A stretch of 64,000 nucleotides of DNA, taken from assembly GCF_003233655.1 (NCBI RefSeq), contig NZ_CP029829.1, positions 1,560,978 to 1,624,977 of the forward strand, read 5' to 3'. This DNA comes from Azospirillum ramasamyi. GTDB taxonomy: Bacteria > Pseudomonadota > Alphaproteobacteria > Azospirillales > Azospirillaceae. Each line of letters opens with the position of its first letter. Position 1 is the first letter of the stretch. The translations under genes and the position numbers were made by a program. Below are positions 9,165 through 18,951 of this stretch, piece by piece. The notes beneath the pieces were generated by a model that saw only the letters and a program-made list of their open reading frames with translations, was not told the origin of the DNA and searched no databases.

Positions 9165-10844
9165 TTACGCGGCGCGGATGCTCGCCAGGAAGCCGTCGAC
9201 CTCACCGCGCAGACGGTCGGCGACACCGGTCAGATGACTGGATTCGTCCAGCATCTCGTTGGCCTTGGCGCCGGCATCGGTGGTCGCCTCGCTGGCGCCG
9301 GCGACGTTGACGGAAACCACCTGCGCGCCCTGGGCCGCCTGATGGACGTTGGCGGAGATGTCGCGCGTGGCCGCACCCTGCTGTTCCACCGCGGCGGCGA
9401 TGGCGCTGGAGATGCTGGTCATCTCACCGATCACCTCGCCGATGTCGTGGATCGCCCCCACCGCCACGTTGGTGGCCTGCTGGATTTCCGCGATCTTCCG
9501 CTGGATGTCCTCGGTGGCGCGGGCGGTCTGGTTGGCCAGCCCCTTCACCTCGCTGGCCACGACGGCGAAGCCCTTGCCGTGTTCACCGGCGCGGGCGGCC
9601 TCGATGGTGGCGTTCAGCGCCAGCAGGTTGGTCTGCCCGGCGATGGAGTTGATGAGGTTCACCACCTCGCCGACCTCGTTGGCCGCCCGGACGAGTCCGT
9701 TCATCACCTCGTTGGTTTTGTTGGCCTCGGCGACCGCCTGGTTCGCCACGTCGTTGGAGGCGCCGACCTGCCGCCCGATCTCGCCGATGGAGCTGGACAG
9801 TTCCTCGGTCGCCCCGGCGACTGTGTTGACGCTGACCGCCGCTTCCTCGGCGGCCTGGGCGGCGGCGGTGCTGCGGGTCGCCGCGCTGTCGGTGCTGGCG
9901 GTCAGCGACTGGGCGGTCTGGCGCATGGTGCCGGCCGAGGCCGCCACCTGCCGCACCACCTCGCCGATCGACCGTTCGAACCCGTCGGCCAGCCTGGACA
10001 GCAGGGCGACCCGTTCCGCCTCAGCCTTCGCCCGCAGTTCCTCCTGCTCGGCGCGCAGCCGGCGGTTCTCCAGGCCGTGCTCCTTGAAGACGCCGACCGT
10101 CACGGCGATCTGCCCGATCTCGTCGCGCCGGCCGCCGTCGGTGACCTCCACATCCAGATCGTCGTCGGCGAGCCGGCGCATCGCCACGGTCAGACGCGAC
10201 AGCGGCTGGGTGATCGAGCGCGCGATCCACAGCGACAGCAGCAGCGCACCGACACCCAGCACGCCGCCGAGCAGAGCGGCCTGGATCGCGTGGCGCCGGA
10301 AATCCGCCTCGATGTCGTCGACATAGACCCCGGTGCCGACCACCCACTTCCAACCCGGCGTCATCTGCGCATAGGCGATCTTGGGGCTGGGCACCGTCTG
10401 CCCCGCCTTGGGCCAGGAATAGGACACGTAACCGCCGCCCTTGCGCGCCGCCTCCACCAGAAGCTGCGCGAAGGGAACACCGTTCGGATCCTTGAAACTT
10501 CCGAGGTTCTGGCCTTCGATCCGCGGATTTCCGCCGTGAACTTCGATGCGCGAGTCCATGTCTGTGACGAACAGATATTCGTCTCCATCATACCGCATCG
10601 CACGGACCGCGTTCCGCGCCGCCAGACGGGCGGCGTCCAGCGTCATTTCCCCATTGGCGGCGCGCGCCTCAAAATCTTTGATCGCGCCGATTGCCACCTC
10701 AACGATGGACTGAACGCGTTCCCGGCTGCTTTCCTCTTGGGTATCGCGAAGAGATGACAGAAGGATCGTTGCGAGGCCAATTATCGCGCAGAGCATGACT
10801 GCGGAAATGGTGAGAAATTTTTTTCTTATGCTGATGTTTTGCAT
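9165..10844 (-). CDS. Methyl-accepting chemotaxis protein with periplasmic Cache domain
   Basis: Membrane chemoreceptor of 559 residues. TM1 is near residues 8-30; then a single-Cache (sCache_2-like) sensor with [20 protein letters not shown] and [19 protein letters not shown]2 near 190-212 ([19 protein letters not shown]); HAMP with [19 protein letters not shown]; and the signalling hairpin around [20 protein letters not shown]. No CheR/CheB tethering pentapeptide is seen at the C-terminus (FLASIRAA). Ligand unknown; sCache_2 receptors often bind small organic acids. A GGGAGG ribosome site lies 8 bases before the ATG and a sigma-70-type promoter further upstream, so it appears monocistronic. 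Confidence 0.93.
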   Translation of the reverse strand: MQNISIRKKFLTISAVMLCAIIGLATILLSSLRDTQEESSRERVQSIVEVAIGAIKDFEARAANGEMTLDAARLAARNAVRAMRYDGDEYLFVTDMDSRIEVHGGNPRIEGQNLGSFKDPNGVPFAQLLVEAARKGGGYVSYSWPKAGQTVPSPKIAYAQMTPGWKWVVGTGVYVDDIEADFRRHAIQAALLGGVLGVGALLLSLWIARSITQPLSRLTVAMRRLADDDLDVEVTDGGRRDEIGQIAVTVGVFKEHGLENRRLRAEQEELRAKAEAERVALLSRLADGFERSIGEVVRQVAASAGTMRQTAQSLTASTDSAATRSTAAAQAAEEAAVSVNTVAGATEELSSSIGEIGRQVGASNDVANQAVAEANKTNEVMNGLVRAANEVGEVVNLINSIAGQTNLLALNATIEAARAGEHGKGFAVVASEVKGLANQTARATEDIQRKIAEIQQATNVAVGAIHDIGEVIGEMTSISSAIAAAVEQQGAATRDISANVHQAAQGAQVVSVNVAGASEATTDAGAKANEMLDESSHLTGVADRLRGEVDGFLASIRAA

Positions 10845-10873
10845 TCAAACGACCTCCCGGAAAGACAGTTCGG

Positions 10874-10902
10874 AGTCTATTGAACCGGTTGGCCAGTGTC
10901 AA
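10874..10902 (-). promoter_or_regulatory. Sigma-70-type promoter of the Cache chemoreceptor
   Basis: On the minus strand TTGACA (10902-10897), a 17-base spacer and TAGACT (10879-10874) form a -35/-10 pair about 30 bases upstream of the ATG. The spacer contains the palindrome AACCGGTT. The -35 is perfect; the -10 matches four of six positions. Confidence 0.5.
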
Positions 10903-11024
10903 AACTGTACAATTCAGACATGATCCGCAGGCGGATTTCGGAGCCGCGTCACAAGTCGAAAAAAGTCTGAAGCAAATGATCACTTTTTCTGCAACGGCTC
11001 TGCGCGCACTTGCCCAGGCATAGG

Positions 11025-11630
11025 TCAACTCGGATAATGACGCACCAAATCATACAGCCTTGACAACTTTTCGTCGCGAATCCCCAGCTCATCCAGATGT
11101 CGGACTGTGTTCGCCAAGTAATCGATGTTGGGTCCGCGCTGGCCGCGGCAGCCGGCGATGCGACAAACGACCGCAGCCTCGTCCATGCCCCGGCAATATT
11201 GGGGATGGTTGCGGTCGACGACGAAACAGCAGGCCCGCACCGTCTCCAGCCCCTCGGCCGACCGGCCGCCGCGCAGGCGCACCTGAAGCAGCTTCGGCAG
11301 ATAGACGCGGTTGTCCATCTCCCGCTCCCACAGGTAGTCGAGCGCCACGGGCACGTCCGCCGCCGCCACCCGAAAGACGATGCCGCGGCATGAGCCGCCG
11401 CGGTCGAGCCCCAGGACCAGTCCCGGCCGCTCGGGCGTGCCGCGGTAGCGGTGGGAGGCGACGCAGAAGCTGCGGTGATAGCCCGGCAGCGTCGCCGCAT
11501 GCCGCTCGGCGAAGGGAAAGCCGGGATTCCACATCAGGGAGCCATAGCCGAACACCCAAAGGTCGCTGCCGGGGTCGACCGCGATGTCGGCGGACCAGGC
11601 GGGACGCGGAAGCTGCTGATCGGGAGCCAT
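11025..11630 (-). CDS. ChaC-like gamma-glutamylcyclotransferase
   Basis: Cytosolic enzyme of 201 residues that, in the ChaC family, cleaves glutathione to 5-oxoproline and Cys-Gly. Seen: the hallmark FGYGSLMWNPGFPF near residue 28, YHRSFCVASHRYRGTPERPGL, and the region LDYLWEREM carrying the conserved acidic residue. Length is normal for ChaC2-type enzymes. It is a single gene between two promoters: the chemoreceptor lies downstream on the same strand and the DUF2125 gene is divergent 93 bases away. Glutathione turnover is inferred from the family. Confidence 0.88.
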   Translation of the reverse strand: MAPDQQLPRPAWSADIAVDPGSDLWVFGYGSLMWNPGFPFAERHAATLPGYHRSFCVASHRYRGTPERPGLVLGLDRGGSCRGIVFRVAAADVPVALDYLWEREMDNRVYLPKLLQVRLRGGRSAEGLETVRACCFVVDRNHPQYCRGMDEAAVVCRIAGCRGQRGPNIDYLANTVRHLDELGIRDEKLSRLYDLVRHYPS

Positions 11631-11723
11631 GGAGAATGAAGGATGTCCAGAGGCGAATCGGCGACGCCCAAACCTAGCATGCGACTTCCGGGGCCGCTAT
11701 AAGGGTACGGAGATGGAACGGAC

Positions 11724-12788
11724 ATGCCACCGATGCGCCCCACCCCCACCACTTCCGCCCCCCGCCGCCTGCTGACCGGGCGCAGGATCGCCACGATTCT
11801 CGTGCTGATGATCCTGCTGCTGCCGGCCGTCGCCTATACCTTGTGGTGGCAGCAGGCTGCCCATGCCGTGCGCAACGGCCTGGAGGACTGGGTGTCCGCA
11901 CAGCGCGACAACGGGGCGGTGGTGGAACATGGCGGCCTGACCGTCGGCGGTTTCCCCTTCGCCCTGCGGGCGGAGCTGGAGAAGCCGCATCTGGCCACCC
12001 GCGGCGCCGAATGGCAGGGCACGCGACTGGTGGCGGAGGCGGCTCCCTGGAACCCCACCCGTATCGCATTGACCCTGCCCGGCGAACAGCGGCTTTCGGT
12101 GGTGCAGCCCGGTCAGCCGCCGATCGACATCCTGGCCCCGCAGGGCGGCAGCGGCGACGTGACCATGCGGATGTCGGGCACGCTGGAGCGGCTGGCCCTG
12201 CGCTTCACCGGCCTGACCGCGCAGGTCGCCGGACAGGCGGTGCCGGTCGCCGCCCTGGACGTCGCCGCCGCCCAACCGGACCAGCCGCCGGCCGAACACA
12301 CCACCGCCGGCCTGACCCTGACGCTCTCCGCCGACGGATTGACCCTGCCCGACGGCATGGTGCCGACGCTGGGCCGCGAGGTGAAGCGGACCGAGGTGAC
12401 GCTGCGCGTGATGGGAGCCCCGCCCCGCCCCGAACCGGCCAGCCTGTCGGCCTGGAGCCGCGACGGCGGCACGGTCGAGGTCGATCGGCTGGCGCTGGAC
12501 TGGGGGCCGCTGGGGGCGGTGCTGTCGGGCACGCTGGCGCTGGACGCGCAGTTGCAGCCCCAGGCGGCGCTGACCGCCGAGATCCGCGGCGCTCCCGCCA
12601 TTCTGGACGCGGTGAGGCCGATGATGCGCCCGAACGAGGCCGCCATCGCCCGCACCGTCCTGACCATGCTGGCCCGCCCGACCGGTCCGAACGGCGAGCC
12701 GGTGGTCACCGCCCCCGTCACCGTGCAGGATCGCTTCCTGTTCGTCGGCCCGCTGCGCGTCGCGGCCCTGCCCATGCTCGTGTGGTGA
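11724..12788 (+). CDS. DUF2125 domain protein, membrane-anchored
   Basis: Protein of 354 residues of unknown function, conserved in alphaproteobacteria. A single N-terminal transmembrane segment follows a basic stretch (RRIATILVLMILLLPAVAYTLWW, about residues 20-42), and the rest is predicted periplasmic. The DUF2125 signature region GAVVEHGGLTVGGFPFALRAE follows directly. The body is rich in alternating short strands (for example VTMRMSGTLERLALRFTG), suggesting a beta-rich fold. Divergent from the ChaC gene, with ATG at 11724. I make no functional claim. Confidence 0.8.
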   Translation: MPPMRPTPTTSAPRRLLTGRRIATILVLMILLLPAVAYTLWWQQAAHAVRNGLEDWVSAQRDNGAVVEHGGLTVGGFPFALRAELEKPHLATRGAEWQGTRLVAEAAPWNPTRIALTLPGEQRLSVVQPGQPPIDILAPQGGSGDVTMRMSGTLERLALRFTGLTAQVAGQAVPVAALDVAAAQPDQPPAEHTTAGLTLTLSADGLTLPDGMVPTLGREVKRTEVTLRVMGAPPRPEPASLSAWSRDGGTVEVDRLALDWGPLGAVLSGTLALDAQLQPQAALTAEIRGAPAILDAVRPMMRPNEAAIARTVLTMLARPTGPNGEPVVTAPVTVQDRFLFVGPLRVAALPMLVW

Positions 12789-12937
12789 CGAAGGCGGGTC
12801 ACGCCTGCGCCGGACCGGCGGAAATGCCACACCAGCGGGGCGGCGTGACGGATCCGTGACCCCGCCCCCTTGTTTCACCCCCGGCATCGGGTCAGATTGA
12901 CGCAGCTCCTGTCGCGGCTGCCATGGTGCGTCGGTCG

Positions 12938-13705
12938 ATGTGTCGGTTCCTAGCCTATTGCGGCGAACCTGTGTTCCTGGAAACGCTGGTCTGCACGCCC
13001 TGCCATTCCCTGATCGAACAGTCGATGCACGCCACGGAGGCGAAGACCGGAACCAACGGTGACGGTTTCGGCGTCGGCTGGTACAGCGAGCGGACCGAGC
13101 CCGGCCGTTACTGCGAGATCCGCCCGGCCTGGTCGGACGAGAACCTGCAGTCGATCTGCAGCCATGTCCGCTCCCGCCTGTTCTTCGCCCATGTGCGGGC
13201 GGCCACCGGCACCGCGGTCAGCCGGGCCAACTGCCATCCCTTCAAGGCCGGGCGCTTCCTGTTCATGCACAATGGGCAGGTCGGCGACTGGCCCCGCCTG
13301 CGCCGCAAGGTGGAGGCGATGATCCCGGACGAGCTGTACAGCGCCCGTACCGGCACCACCGACAGCGAGGCGATCTTCCTCGCCGCCCTGGGCCAGGGGT
13401 TGGAGCGGGATTCGGTCGGCGCCTTCCAACGCGTCCTGCACGCCATCCGCGACGAGATGCGGGCGCTGGACATCACCTCTCCCCTGCGTTTCACCGCGAC
13501 CTGGACCGACGGCGACCGGATCTGGGCCGTGCGCTGGGCGTCGGACGACAAGCCGCCCAGCCTCTACTGGAGGCGCGGCGACAACGGCCTGATCGTGGTG
13601 TCGGAACCGGTCGATTCCCAACGCGACCAATGGCGCCCGGTCCCACCCGGCGGCGGGCTGGTCGCGCGCGTCGGCGCGGCACCGGAGATGTTCAGGTTCC
13701 ATTGA
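12938..13705 (+). CDS. Class II glutamine amidotransferase (YafJ-like)
   Basis: Ntn-type glutamine amidotransferase domain protein of 255 residues. The start is placed at the second ATG (12938) rather than 12923 because the family requires the catalytic cysteine at position 2: the protein then begins MCRFLAYCGEPVFLE, giving Cys1 after Met removal. Other active-site blocks: NGDGFGVGWYSE, FAHVRAATGTAVSRANCHPF and LFMHNGQVGDW, then TDSEAIF. No synthase domain is fused, so the ammonia acceptor is unknown; yeast DUG3-like peptidase partners exist for some homologues. It stands alone between the DUF2125 gene and the convergent kinase gene. Confidence 0.87.
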   Translation: MCRFLAYCGEPVFLETLVCTPCHSLIEQSMHATEAKTGTNGDGFGVGWYSERTEPGRYCEIRPAWSDENLQSICSHVRSRLFFAHVRAATGTAVSRANCHPFKAGRFLFMHNGQVGDWPRLRRKVEAMIPDELYSARTGTTDSEAIFLAALGQGLERDSVGAFQRVLHAIRDEMRALDITSPLRFTATWTDGDRIWAVRWASDDKPPSLYWRRGDNGLIVVSEPVDSQRDQWRPVPPGGGLVARVGAAPEMFRFH

Positions 13706-13712
13706 AGGGGGG

Positions 13713-14969
13713 TCAACTGTCCCCCAGAAGCCGCTCCTTCGGCAGCAGGATCGTCACCGCCGTCCCCCGGCCCGGCACGCTGTCCACCTCGACGCCGCCG
13801 CCATGCAGTTCGGCGAAGCGCCGGACGATGGGCAGGCCCAGCCCGACGCCCTCATGCTGGCGGACCAGCGAGCGCTCGGCCTGGGTGAAGGGGTTGAAGA
13901 GGCGGCCCATCAGCTCGGCCGGGATGCCGGGGCCGTCGTCGCGCACGGTCAGCCCGACGAAATTGTCGCGGTCCTCCACCACCAGCGCCACCTGGCCGCC
14001 GGGCTGGGTGAACTTCACCGCGTTGTCCAGCAGGTTCAGCACCATCTCGCGCAGCCGGCGGCGGTCGATCCGCATGCGGAAGGCCGTGCAGGGATGCACC
14101 GCAACCGCCAGCTGCTTGACCGAAGCCTTCTGCGCCAGCAGTTCGGCGCAGCCGTTCAGCAGTTGGGGGATGTTGACGTCGCTCTCCTGGAGTTCGATCG
14201 AGCCGGTCGAGCCGCGCGTGTAGTCCAGGATGTTGTTGACCATGGTCAGCAGCGACCGGCCGCTCTCCTCGATCAGCTTCACATATTCCAGATAGTCGGG
14301 GTGGCCCAGCTTGCCCATCCCCTCCCCCGCCAGCACGTCGGCGAAGCCGATGATGGAGTTCAGCGGCGTGCGCAGCTCGTGGCTCATCACCGCCAGGAAA
14401 TCCAGCTTGGCGCGGTCCGCCTTGCGCGCCGCCTCCAGCGCGTCCGACAGTTCGGCCGTGCGCTCCGACACCCGGTGTTCCAGTTCGCGGTTCTGCTCGG
14501 CGGCGCGGCGGTAGAGCTTGCGGATCTCCACCATGTTGCGGACCCGGTGCAGCAACTCCCAGGCGATGAACGGCTTGGTCAGGAAGTCGTTGGCGCCCAG
14601 TTCCAGCGACTTGCGCCGGGTGTCCTGGTCGGTCTGGGCGGTCAGCACCAGGACCGGCACGTAGTCGTCGCCGAAGACCGGCTTCAGCCGCTCCATCAGT
14701 TCGAAGCCGCTCATGTGCGGCATGCGGATGTCGATCAGCAGCAGGTCGAACGCCTCGGCGGCGCAGAGAGCCGGCACCTTGCGCGGATCGGTCTCGCCGA
14801 CGACGCGGGTGTATCCGTCATGGCTCAGGATTTCGCGCAGCAGGTCGACGTTGGACTGGTTGTCGTCCACGATCAGGATGCTGGCGTCCCTGACCTGCTG
14901 CGCGAGCGCCGGGTCGAACTGGCTCCTGTTCATAGGGGAGCTTGCACCTTTGACCATCCACACGGGCAT
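13713..14969 (-). CDS. Response regulator-histidine kinase fusion (receiver first)
   Basis: Cytosolic signalling protein of up to 418 residues with reversed hybrid order: receiver (about 29-150, phospho-acceptor Asp80 in LLLIDIRMP, Lys in FLTKPF), a coiled-coil linker (RELEHRVSERTAELSDALEAA), HisKA with His197 (MSHELRTPLNS) and HATPase (N box NLLDNAVKF, G1 DDGPGIP, G2 GVGLGLPIV). No membrane segment or sensor domain, so input probably comes by phosphotransfer to the receiver. Three in-frame starts lie close together (14969, 14957, 14933). I keep the first because AAGGG precedes it, but MNRSQF (14933) is possible. Its stop lies 7 bases from the convergent amidotransferase. Confidence 0.9.
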   Translation of the reverse strand: MPVWMVKGASSPMNRSQFDPALAQQVRDASILIVDDNQSNVDLLREILSHDGYTRVVGETDPRKVPALCAAEAFDLLLIDIRMPHMSGFELMERLKPVFGDDYVPVLVLTAQTDQDTRRKSLELGANDFLTKPFIAWELLHRVRNMVEIRKLYRRAAEQNRELEHRVSERTAELSDALEAARKADRAKLDFLAVMSHELRTPLNSIIGFADVLAGEGMGKLGHPDYLEYVKLIEESGRSLLTMVNNILDYTRGSTGSIELQESDVNIPQLLNGCAELLAQKASVKQLAVAVHPCTAFRMRIDRRRLREMVLNLLDNAVKFTQPGGQVALVVEDRDNFVGLTVRDDGPGIPAELMGRLFNPFTQAERSLVRQHEGVGLGLPIVRRFAELHGGGVEVDSVPGRGTAVTILLPKERLLGDS

Positions 14970-15040
14970 TCAGATTTGCCCTTGAACGGATCAAATGCAA
15001 TCGAAATGATCAGGAAACGCGGTCCGCGGCACCGCCGCGG

Positions 15041-15490
15041 TCAGGCGCGCTTTTCCCAGCCGCCGCGCTCGTTCTGCTGCCAATAGGTCAGGGCGTGGCC
15101 GGCGGCCTTGCAGGCCTTCCAGCGCTGGCGGGCGGCAAGCACCGCCTCGTCGTCGTTGCCGTCGAACAGGTCGCAGACGAGGTCGAAGCCGTCCATCCGG
15201 TCGCTGACACAGCCGTCCACCGTGACCAGCACGGTGGCGCCGTTGGGGTTCTCGTCGGTGTCGGTCAGCCACACCGGCTGCTTGTCGGCGAAGCCGTCGC
15301 GCGCCGCTCCGTGCGGCAGGAAGGAGCCGGGATCGTAGGTCCACAGATGCTGGTTCAGCATGTCCACCCGCTCCGCCGAGCCGGCGAGCACGACGGCGCG
15401 CCAGTTCCGCTCAAGAACCTTCTCCAGGATCTTGGGCAGCGCCTGCTCCATCGTGCGCCGTTGCAGGTGGTAGAAGCGGACTTCGGTCAT
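15041..15490 (-). CDS. holC: DNA polymerase III chi subunit
   Basis: HolC of 149 residues, which links the clamp loader to single-strand binding protein. Recognisable by MTEVRFYHLQRRTMEQALPKILEKVLERNW at the start (given here as the opening 30-residue region with key block YHLQRRTMEQALP), then HLWTYDPGSFLPHG and the GFDLVCDLFDGNDDEAV segment. It follows pepA on the same strand with 33 bases between, the usual pepA-holC arrangement in proteobacteria. Confidence 0.93.
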   Translation of the reverse strand: MTEVRFYHLQRRTMEQALPKILEKVLERNWRAVVLAGSAERVDMLNQHLWTYDPGSFLPHGAARDGFADKQPVWLTDTDENPNGATVLVTVDGCVSDRMDGFDLVCDLFDGNDDEAVLAARQRWKACKAAGHALTYWQQNERGGWEKRA

Positions 15491-15523
15491 GGCTCCTTCA
15501 CGCGCTCAAACATGATCCCCCGA

Positions 15524-17032
15524 TCACTCCTCGTGGAAGTCCGCCACGAAGCGGTCGAGCAGGCGCACGCCGAAGGCGGTGGCGCCCTTCGGCACCGTGG
15601 CGCTGTCCTTCTTCGCCCAGGCGACACCGGCGATGTCGATGTGGGCCCACGGCACGTCGTTGACGAAGCGCTTCAGGAACTGCGCGCCGACGATGCTGCC
15701 GGCGCCGCCGCCCGACCCGGTGTTCTTCATGTCGGCGGCCGGCGATTCGATCTCCTTGTCGTAGCCGTCGCCCAGCGGCATGCGCCATACCGGCTGGCCC
15801 ACCTTCAGGCCGGCGGCCGTCAGCTTCGTGGCGAGGTCGTCGTCGTTGGCGAACAGGCCGGCATGCTCATGGCCCAGCGCGACGATGACGGCGCCGGTCA
15901 GGGTGGCGAGGTCGATCATCAGCTTGGGCTTGTAGACGTCCTGCGCGTACCACAGGCAGTCGGCCAGCACCAGGCGCCCTTCGGCGTCGGTGTTGATGAC
16001 CTCGATGGTCTGGCCCGACAGCGAGGTGACGATGTCGCCGGGACGCTGCGCCGTGCCGGACGGCATGTTCTCCACCAGACCGACGATGCCGATGGCATTG
16101 ACCTTCGCCTTGCGGGCGGCGAGCGCGTACATGGTGCCGATCACGGTGGCCGAGCCGCCCATGTCCCACTTCATGTCCTCCATGCCGGCCGCACCCTTGA
16201 TCGAGATGCCGCCGCTGTCGAAGGTCACGCCCTTGCCGATGAAGGCGACCGGGCGCTTGTCGTCGGCCTCCGGGTTGCCGTTCCAGCGCATGACGACCAC
16301 GCGCGGCTCGAAGGCGCTGCCCTGCGCCACGCCCAGCAGGGCGCCCATGCCGATCTTCTTCAGCTTCTTCTGGTCGAGGATCTCGACCTCGAGGCCGAAC
16401 TGCTCCAGCTCCTTCGTCTTCTCGGCGAGGCTTTCCGGATAGATGACGTTGGCCGGCTCCGACACCAGATCGCGGGTGAAACGGATGGCGTCGGCCAGCG
16501 TGTCCAGCTTCTTGAAGGCGGCCTTGGCGGCGCCGTCGTCCTCCACCAGCAGCGTCAGCTTGCGCAGGCTCGGCTTCGGCTCCTTCTTGTCGGCCTTCCG
16601 GTCGTTGGTCCGGTACTTGTCGAACTTGTAGCTGCGCAGCTGCGCGCCGAAGGCGATCTCGGCCGCGGCGGCGGCGGCCGACTGCGTGGCGCCTTCCGGC
16701 AGCTCGACCAGCAGCGCCGCCTCTTCCGTGGCCTTGTCCAGGGCCACGGCGATGGCGCCGCCGGCGGACTGCAGGATCAGGTCGGTCAGATCGGCCCCCT
16801 TGCCGATGCCGACCAGCAGGATGCGGTCGAGATCGGTCCCGGCCGGGGCGAGGAGCGTCAGCGTCTCGTCCTTCTTGCCGTTGAAGCGGGCGGCGGCCAT
16901 GGCGCGGGCCAGCGCCCCGCCGGTCTTCTGATCGAGCTCGCGCCCGACCGGGCCGAGGCTGCGGTCGGCGGCGACGGTCACGGCGAGCACGCCGGACGCA
17001 GGCAGGGACGGCTTGGCGAAGGAGAACTTCAT
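15524..17032 (-). CDS. pepA: Leucyl aminopeptidase (M17)
   Basis: Two-metal aminopeptidase of 502 residues, hexameric in the family. Metal and active-site blocks are visible: GKGVTFDSGGISIKG, MKWDMGGSATV and the signature NTDAEGRLVLAD. Family homologues also bind DNA in site-specific recombination; nothing here shows that role. ATG at 17032. A G/C palindrome lies between its start and the upstream methyltransferase gene. Upstream and downstream genes are on the same strand; holC follows closely. Confidence 0.95.
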   Translation of the reverse strand: MKFSFAKPSLPASGVLAVTVAADRSLGPVGRELDQKTGGALARAMAAARFNGKKDETLTLLAPAGTDLDRILLVGIGKGADLTDLILQSAGGAIAVALDKATEEAALLVELPEGATQSAAAAAAEIAFGAQLRSYKFDKYRTNDRKADKKEPKPSLRKLTLLVEDDGAAKAAFKKLDTLADAIRFTRDLVSEPANVIYPESLAEKTKELEQFGLEVEILDQKKLKKIGMGALLGVAQGSAFEPRVVVMRWNGNPEADDKRPVAFIGKGVTFDSGGISIKGAAGMEDMKWDMGGSATVIGTMYALAARKAKVNAIGIVGLVENMPSGTAQRPGDIVTSLSGQTIEVINTDAEGRLVLADCLWYAQDVYKPKLMIDLATLTGAVIVALGHEHAGLFANDDDLATKLTAAGLKVGQPVWRMPLGDGYDKEIESPAADMKNTGSGGGAGSIVGAQFLKRFVNDVPWAHIDIAGVAWAKKDSATVPKGATAFGVRLLDRFVADFHEE

Positions 17033-17158
17033 CTGGTCCTCTTGGGAGGTGGGGCGGATATGCCCGGGCGAATTCGGCAGCGGAAAGCCTACCCCACCGA
17101 TAAGGAGCGCGCCACCCCGGCTGTCAAGAGCGGGTGAGTTGGCGCTTCGCTGCGTCGG

Positions 17159-17205
17159 CCCTACCCCATCCCTCCCCCGCTGGGCGGGGGAGGGATGGGG
17201 TAGGG
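17159..17205. repeat. Long perfect G/C hairpin (REP-like)
   Basis: CCCTACCCCATCCCTCCCCC (17159-17178) pairs perfectly with its complement at 17186-17205 across a 7-base loop. It lies between the 3' end of the RNA methyltransferase gene and the 5' end of pepA, so it could attenuate or terminate upstream transcription. It shares the CCCTCCCCCGC/GCGGGGGAGGG core with the hairpins at 6860-6941 and 63865-63887. Confidence 0.7.
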
Positions 17206-17226
17206 GTCTAACTCAGCCCCCCTCAC

Positions 17227-18612
17227 TCACGCATCGATCGCCTTGCCCAGCTCGACCGGATCGACCTCCCCCTGCTCCAGAGCGACCTCGGATACGCTCT
17301 CTTCCGCGCGGCGTTCCAGCACGGCGGCGAAGAAGCCGTCGGTGTCGTGACGGGCCGGAGTCAGGCGCAGGTACGGGCCTTCGACCGGCGGCGGCGTGCC
17401 GGCTTCCTCCTCCGCCCACACCTCGGCGACCGGCTTCACGATGAAGTCGTGGTGGGTTTGCAGGAAGGCTTCGACCTGCGCCTCGTTCTCGTCATGCAGC
17501 ATGGAGCAGGTGGCGTAGATCAGCCGGCCGCCCGGCTTCACCAGACGCGCGGCGCTGTCCAGGATGTTGGCCTGAAGCGGCAGCAGCTGCTCCAGCCCCG
17601 GCCCCAGCTGGCGCCAGCGGGCATCCGGGTTGCGGCGCCAGGTGCCGGTGCCGGAGCAGGGAGCATCGACCAGCACGCGGTCGAATTTGCGCTTGTGGCG
17701 CTTCACCCAGGGGTCGCGCTCGCTGGTCAGCGGATGGGCCTCGATGTTGTGCAGGCCGGCGCGGCGGAACCGCTCGGCCGCGCGCTTCAGGCGCTTGTCC
17801 AGCACGTCGCAGGCCACGACGCGGCCCTTGTTCTTCATCAGCGCCGCGACGGCCAGCGTCTTGCCGCCGGCCCCGGCGCAGAAATCGACCACCTGATGGC
17901 CGGGCTTCGGCGCGACGGCCAACGCCACCAGCTGCGAGCCCTCGTCCTGGATCTCCACCAGGCCGTCCTTGAAGGCGTCGACGCTGCCCAACGGCGGCCG
18001 GCCCTTCACCCGCAGGCCCAGCGGCGACCAGCGCGTGGTCTCCGCCGTGATCTGCGCCTTGGCCAGCGCCTTGATGGCGCTCTGCTGGTTCGCCTTCAGC
18101 GGGTTGATGCGCAGGTCGAGCGGCGCCGCCTCCAGCAGCTTTTCCATCTCCACCCCGAAACGGTCGCCGAGCGAGGCGCGCATCGGCCCCTCCGCCCACT
18201 CGGGACACTCCACCCGCACCGTCTCCGGCATGTCGGGGTGGTCCATGGTGTGGCTTTCCAGCTTGCCGACCATCGCCAGTTCGCCTTCGGTCAGGCGGGC
18301 GGGGGCGAACTTGCCGCCGCTGAACATCTCCAGCACCACGCCGGCGTTGCGGTTCTCTTCCAGCAGCAGATAGGCCAGCACACGGGCGCGCGGCGTGGGA
18401 CGTTCGTAGCCGGCCCATTCGATCCACCAGCCGAGCCGCGCGTGGCGGCGCAGGATCGCGTAGGCCATCTGGGCGACGGCGGTGCGGTCCTTCGACCCGA
18501 TGTAACGGCGGTTGCGGAAATAGGCGCTCATCACCGCGTCGGCGGGGCGAGGGGTCTCGTCGATCTCGGTCAGCAGATCGATGACCGCCTGGAGGCGGGC
18601 GGCGGGTGTCAT
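17227..18612 (-). CDS. RsmB-type rRNA/RNA m5C methyltransferase
   Basis: SAM-dependent RNA cytosine-C5 methyltransferase of 461 residues. N-terminal RNA-binding region, then SAM motif I VVDFCAGAGGKTLAVAALM, motif IV with catalytic-site Cys DAPCSGTGTWRRNPD, and motif VI Cys in IYATCSMLHDENE. Most similar in layout to RsmB (16S rRNA C967), although alphaproteobacterial paralogues exist, so I leave the symbol out. ATG at 18612 has AAGGGA nine bases upstream. Divergent from mltA. Confidence 0.85.
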   Translation of the reverse strand: MTPAARLQAVIDLLTEIDETPRPADAVMSAYFRNRRYIGSKDRTAVAQMAYAILRRHARLGWWIEWAGYERPTPRARVLAYLLLEENRNAGVVLEMFSGGKFAPARLTEGELAMVGKLESHTMDHPDMPETVRVECPEWAEGPMRASLGDRFGVEMEKLLEAAPLDLRINPLKANQQSAIKALAKAQITAETTRWSPLGLRVKGRPPLGSVDAFKDGLVEIQDEGSQLVALAVAPKPGHQVVDFCAGAGGKTLAVAALMKNKGRVVACDVLDKRLKRAAERFRRAGLHNIEAHPLTSERDPWVKRHKRKFDRVLVDAPCSGTGTWRRNPDARWRQLGPGLEQLLPLQANILDSAARLVKPGGRLIYATCSMLHDENEAQVEAFLQTHHDFIVKPVAEVWAEEEAGTPPPVEGPYLRLTPARHDTDGFFAAVLERRAEESVSEVALEQGEVDPVELGKAIDA

Positions 18613-18951
18613 GGCGTCTGGTCCCTTGGGGTGTCACATGGCGGCGAACAGGACCGGGGCCGGCATGTTCCGGGTCGATGATCCGGGCTTCGGGCGGTCC
18701 TTCGCGTATGGGCTGTCGATACCGCGTTTGCCGCGCGCTGTCACGTGTCCCCGCCGCGCGGCTGCCCATACCGCGACTCGGGCGGCGCCGCTCCGCTCCC
18801 GCCCCCCGTGACAACCGGCCGCGACCTAGCCGAAAGTGCGGGTTGGGGATTGACGGTTCGAGGTAACCACCGGCACAAACGATCGGGTGGTGTGACCTTG
18901 CCGTGACCGGGCCGGCCCAATGGCCGGCGGGCGGCGGGGCCTCTGTGCGAC
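18613..18951. other. Divergent intergenic region between RNA methyltransferase and mltA
   Basis: 339 bases with no convincing gene. G+C-rich, containing short inverted repeats (for example GGCCGGCCCAATGGCCGGC near 18910). It must hold the promoters of two divergent genes, but I could not assign -35/-10 elements with confidence. Confidence 0.5.
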
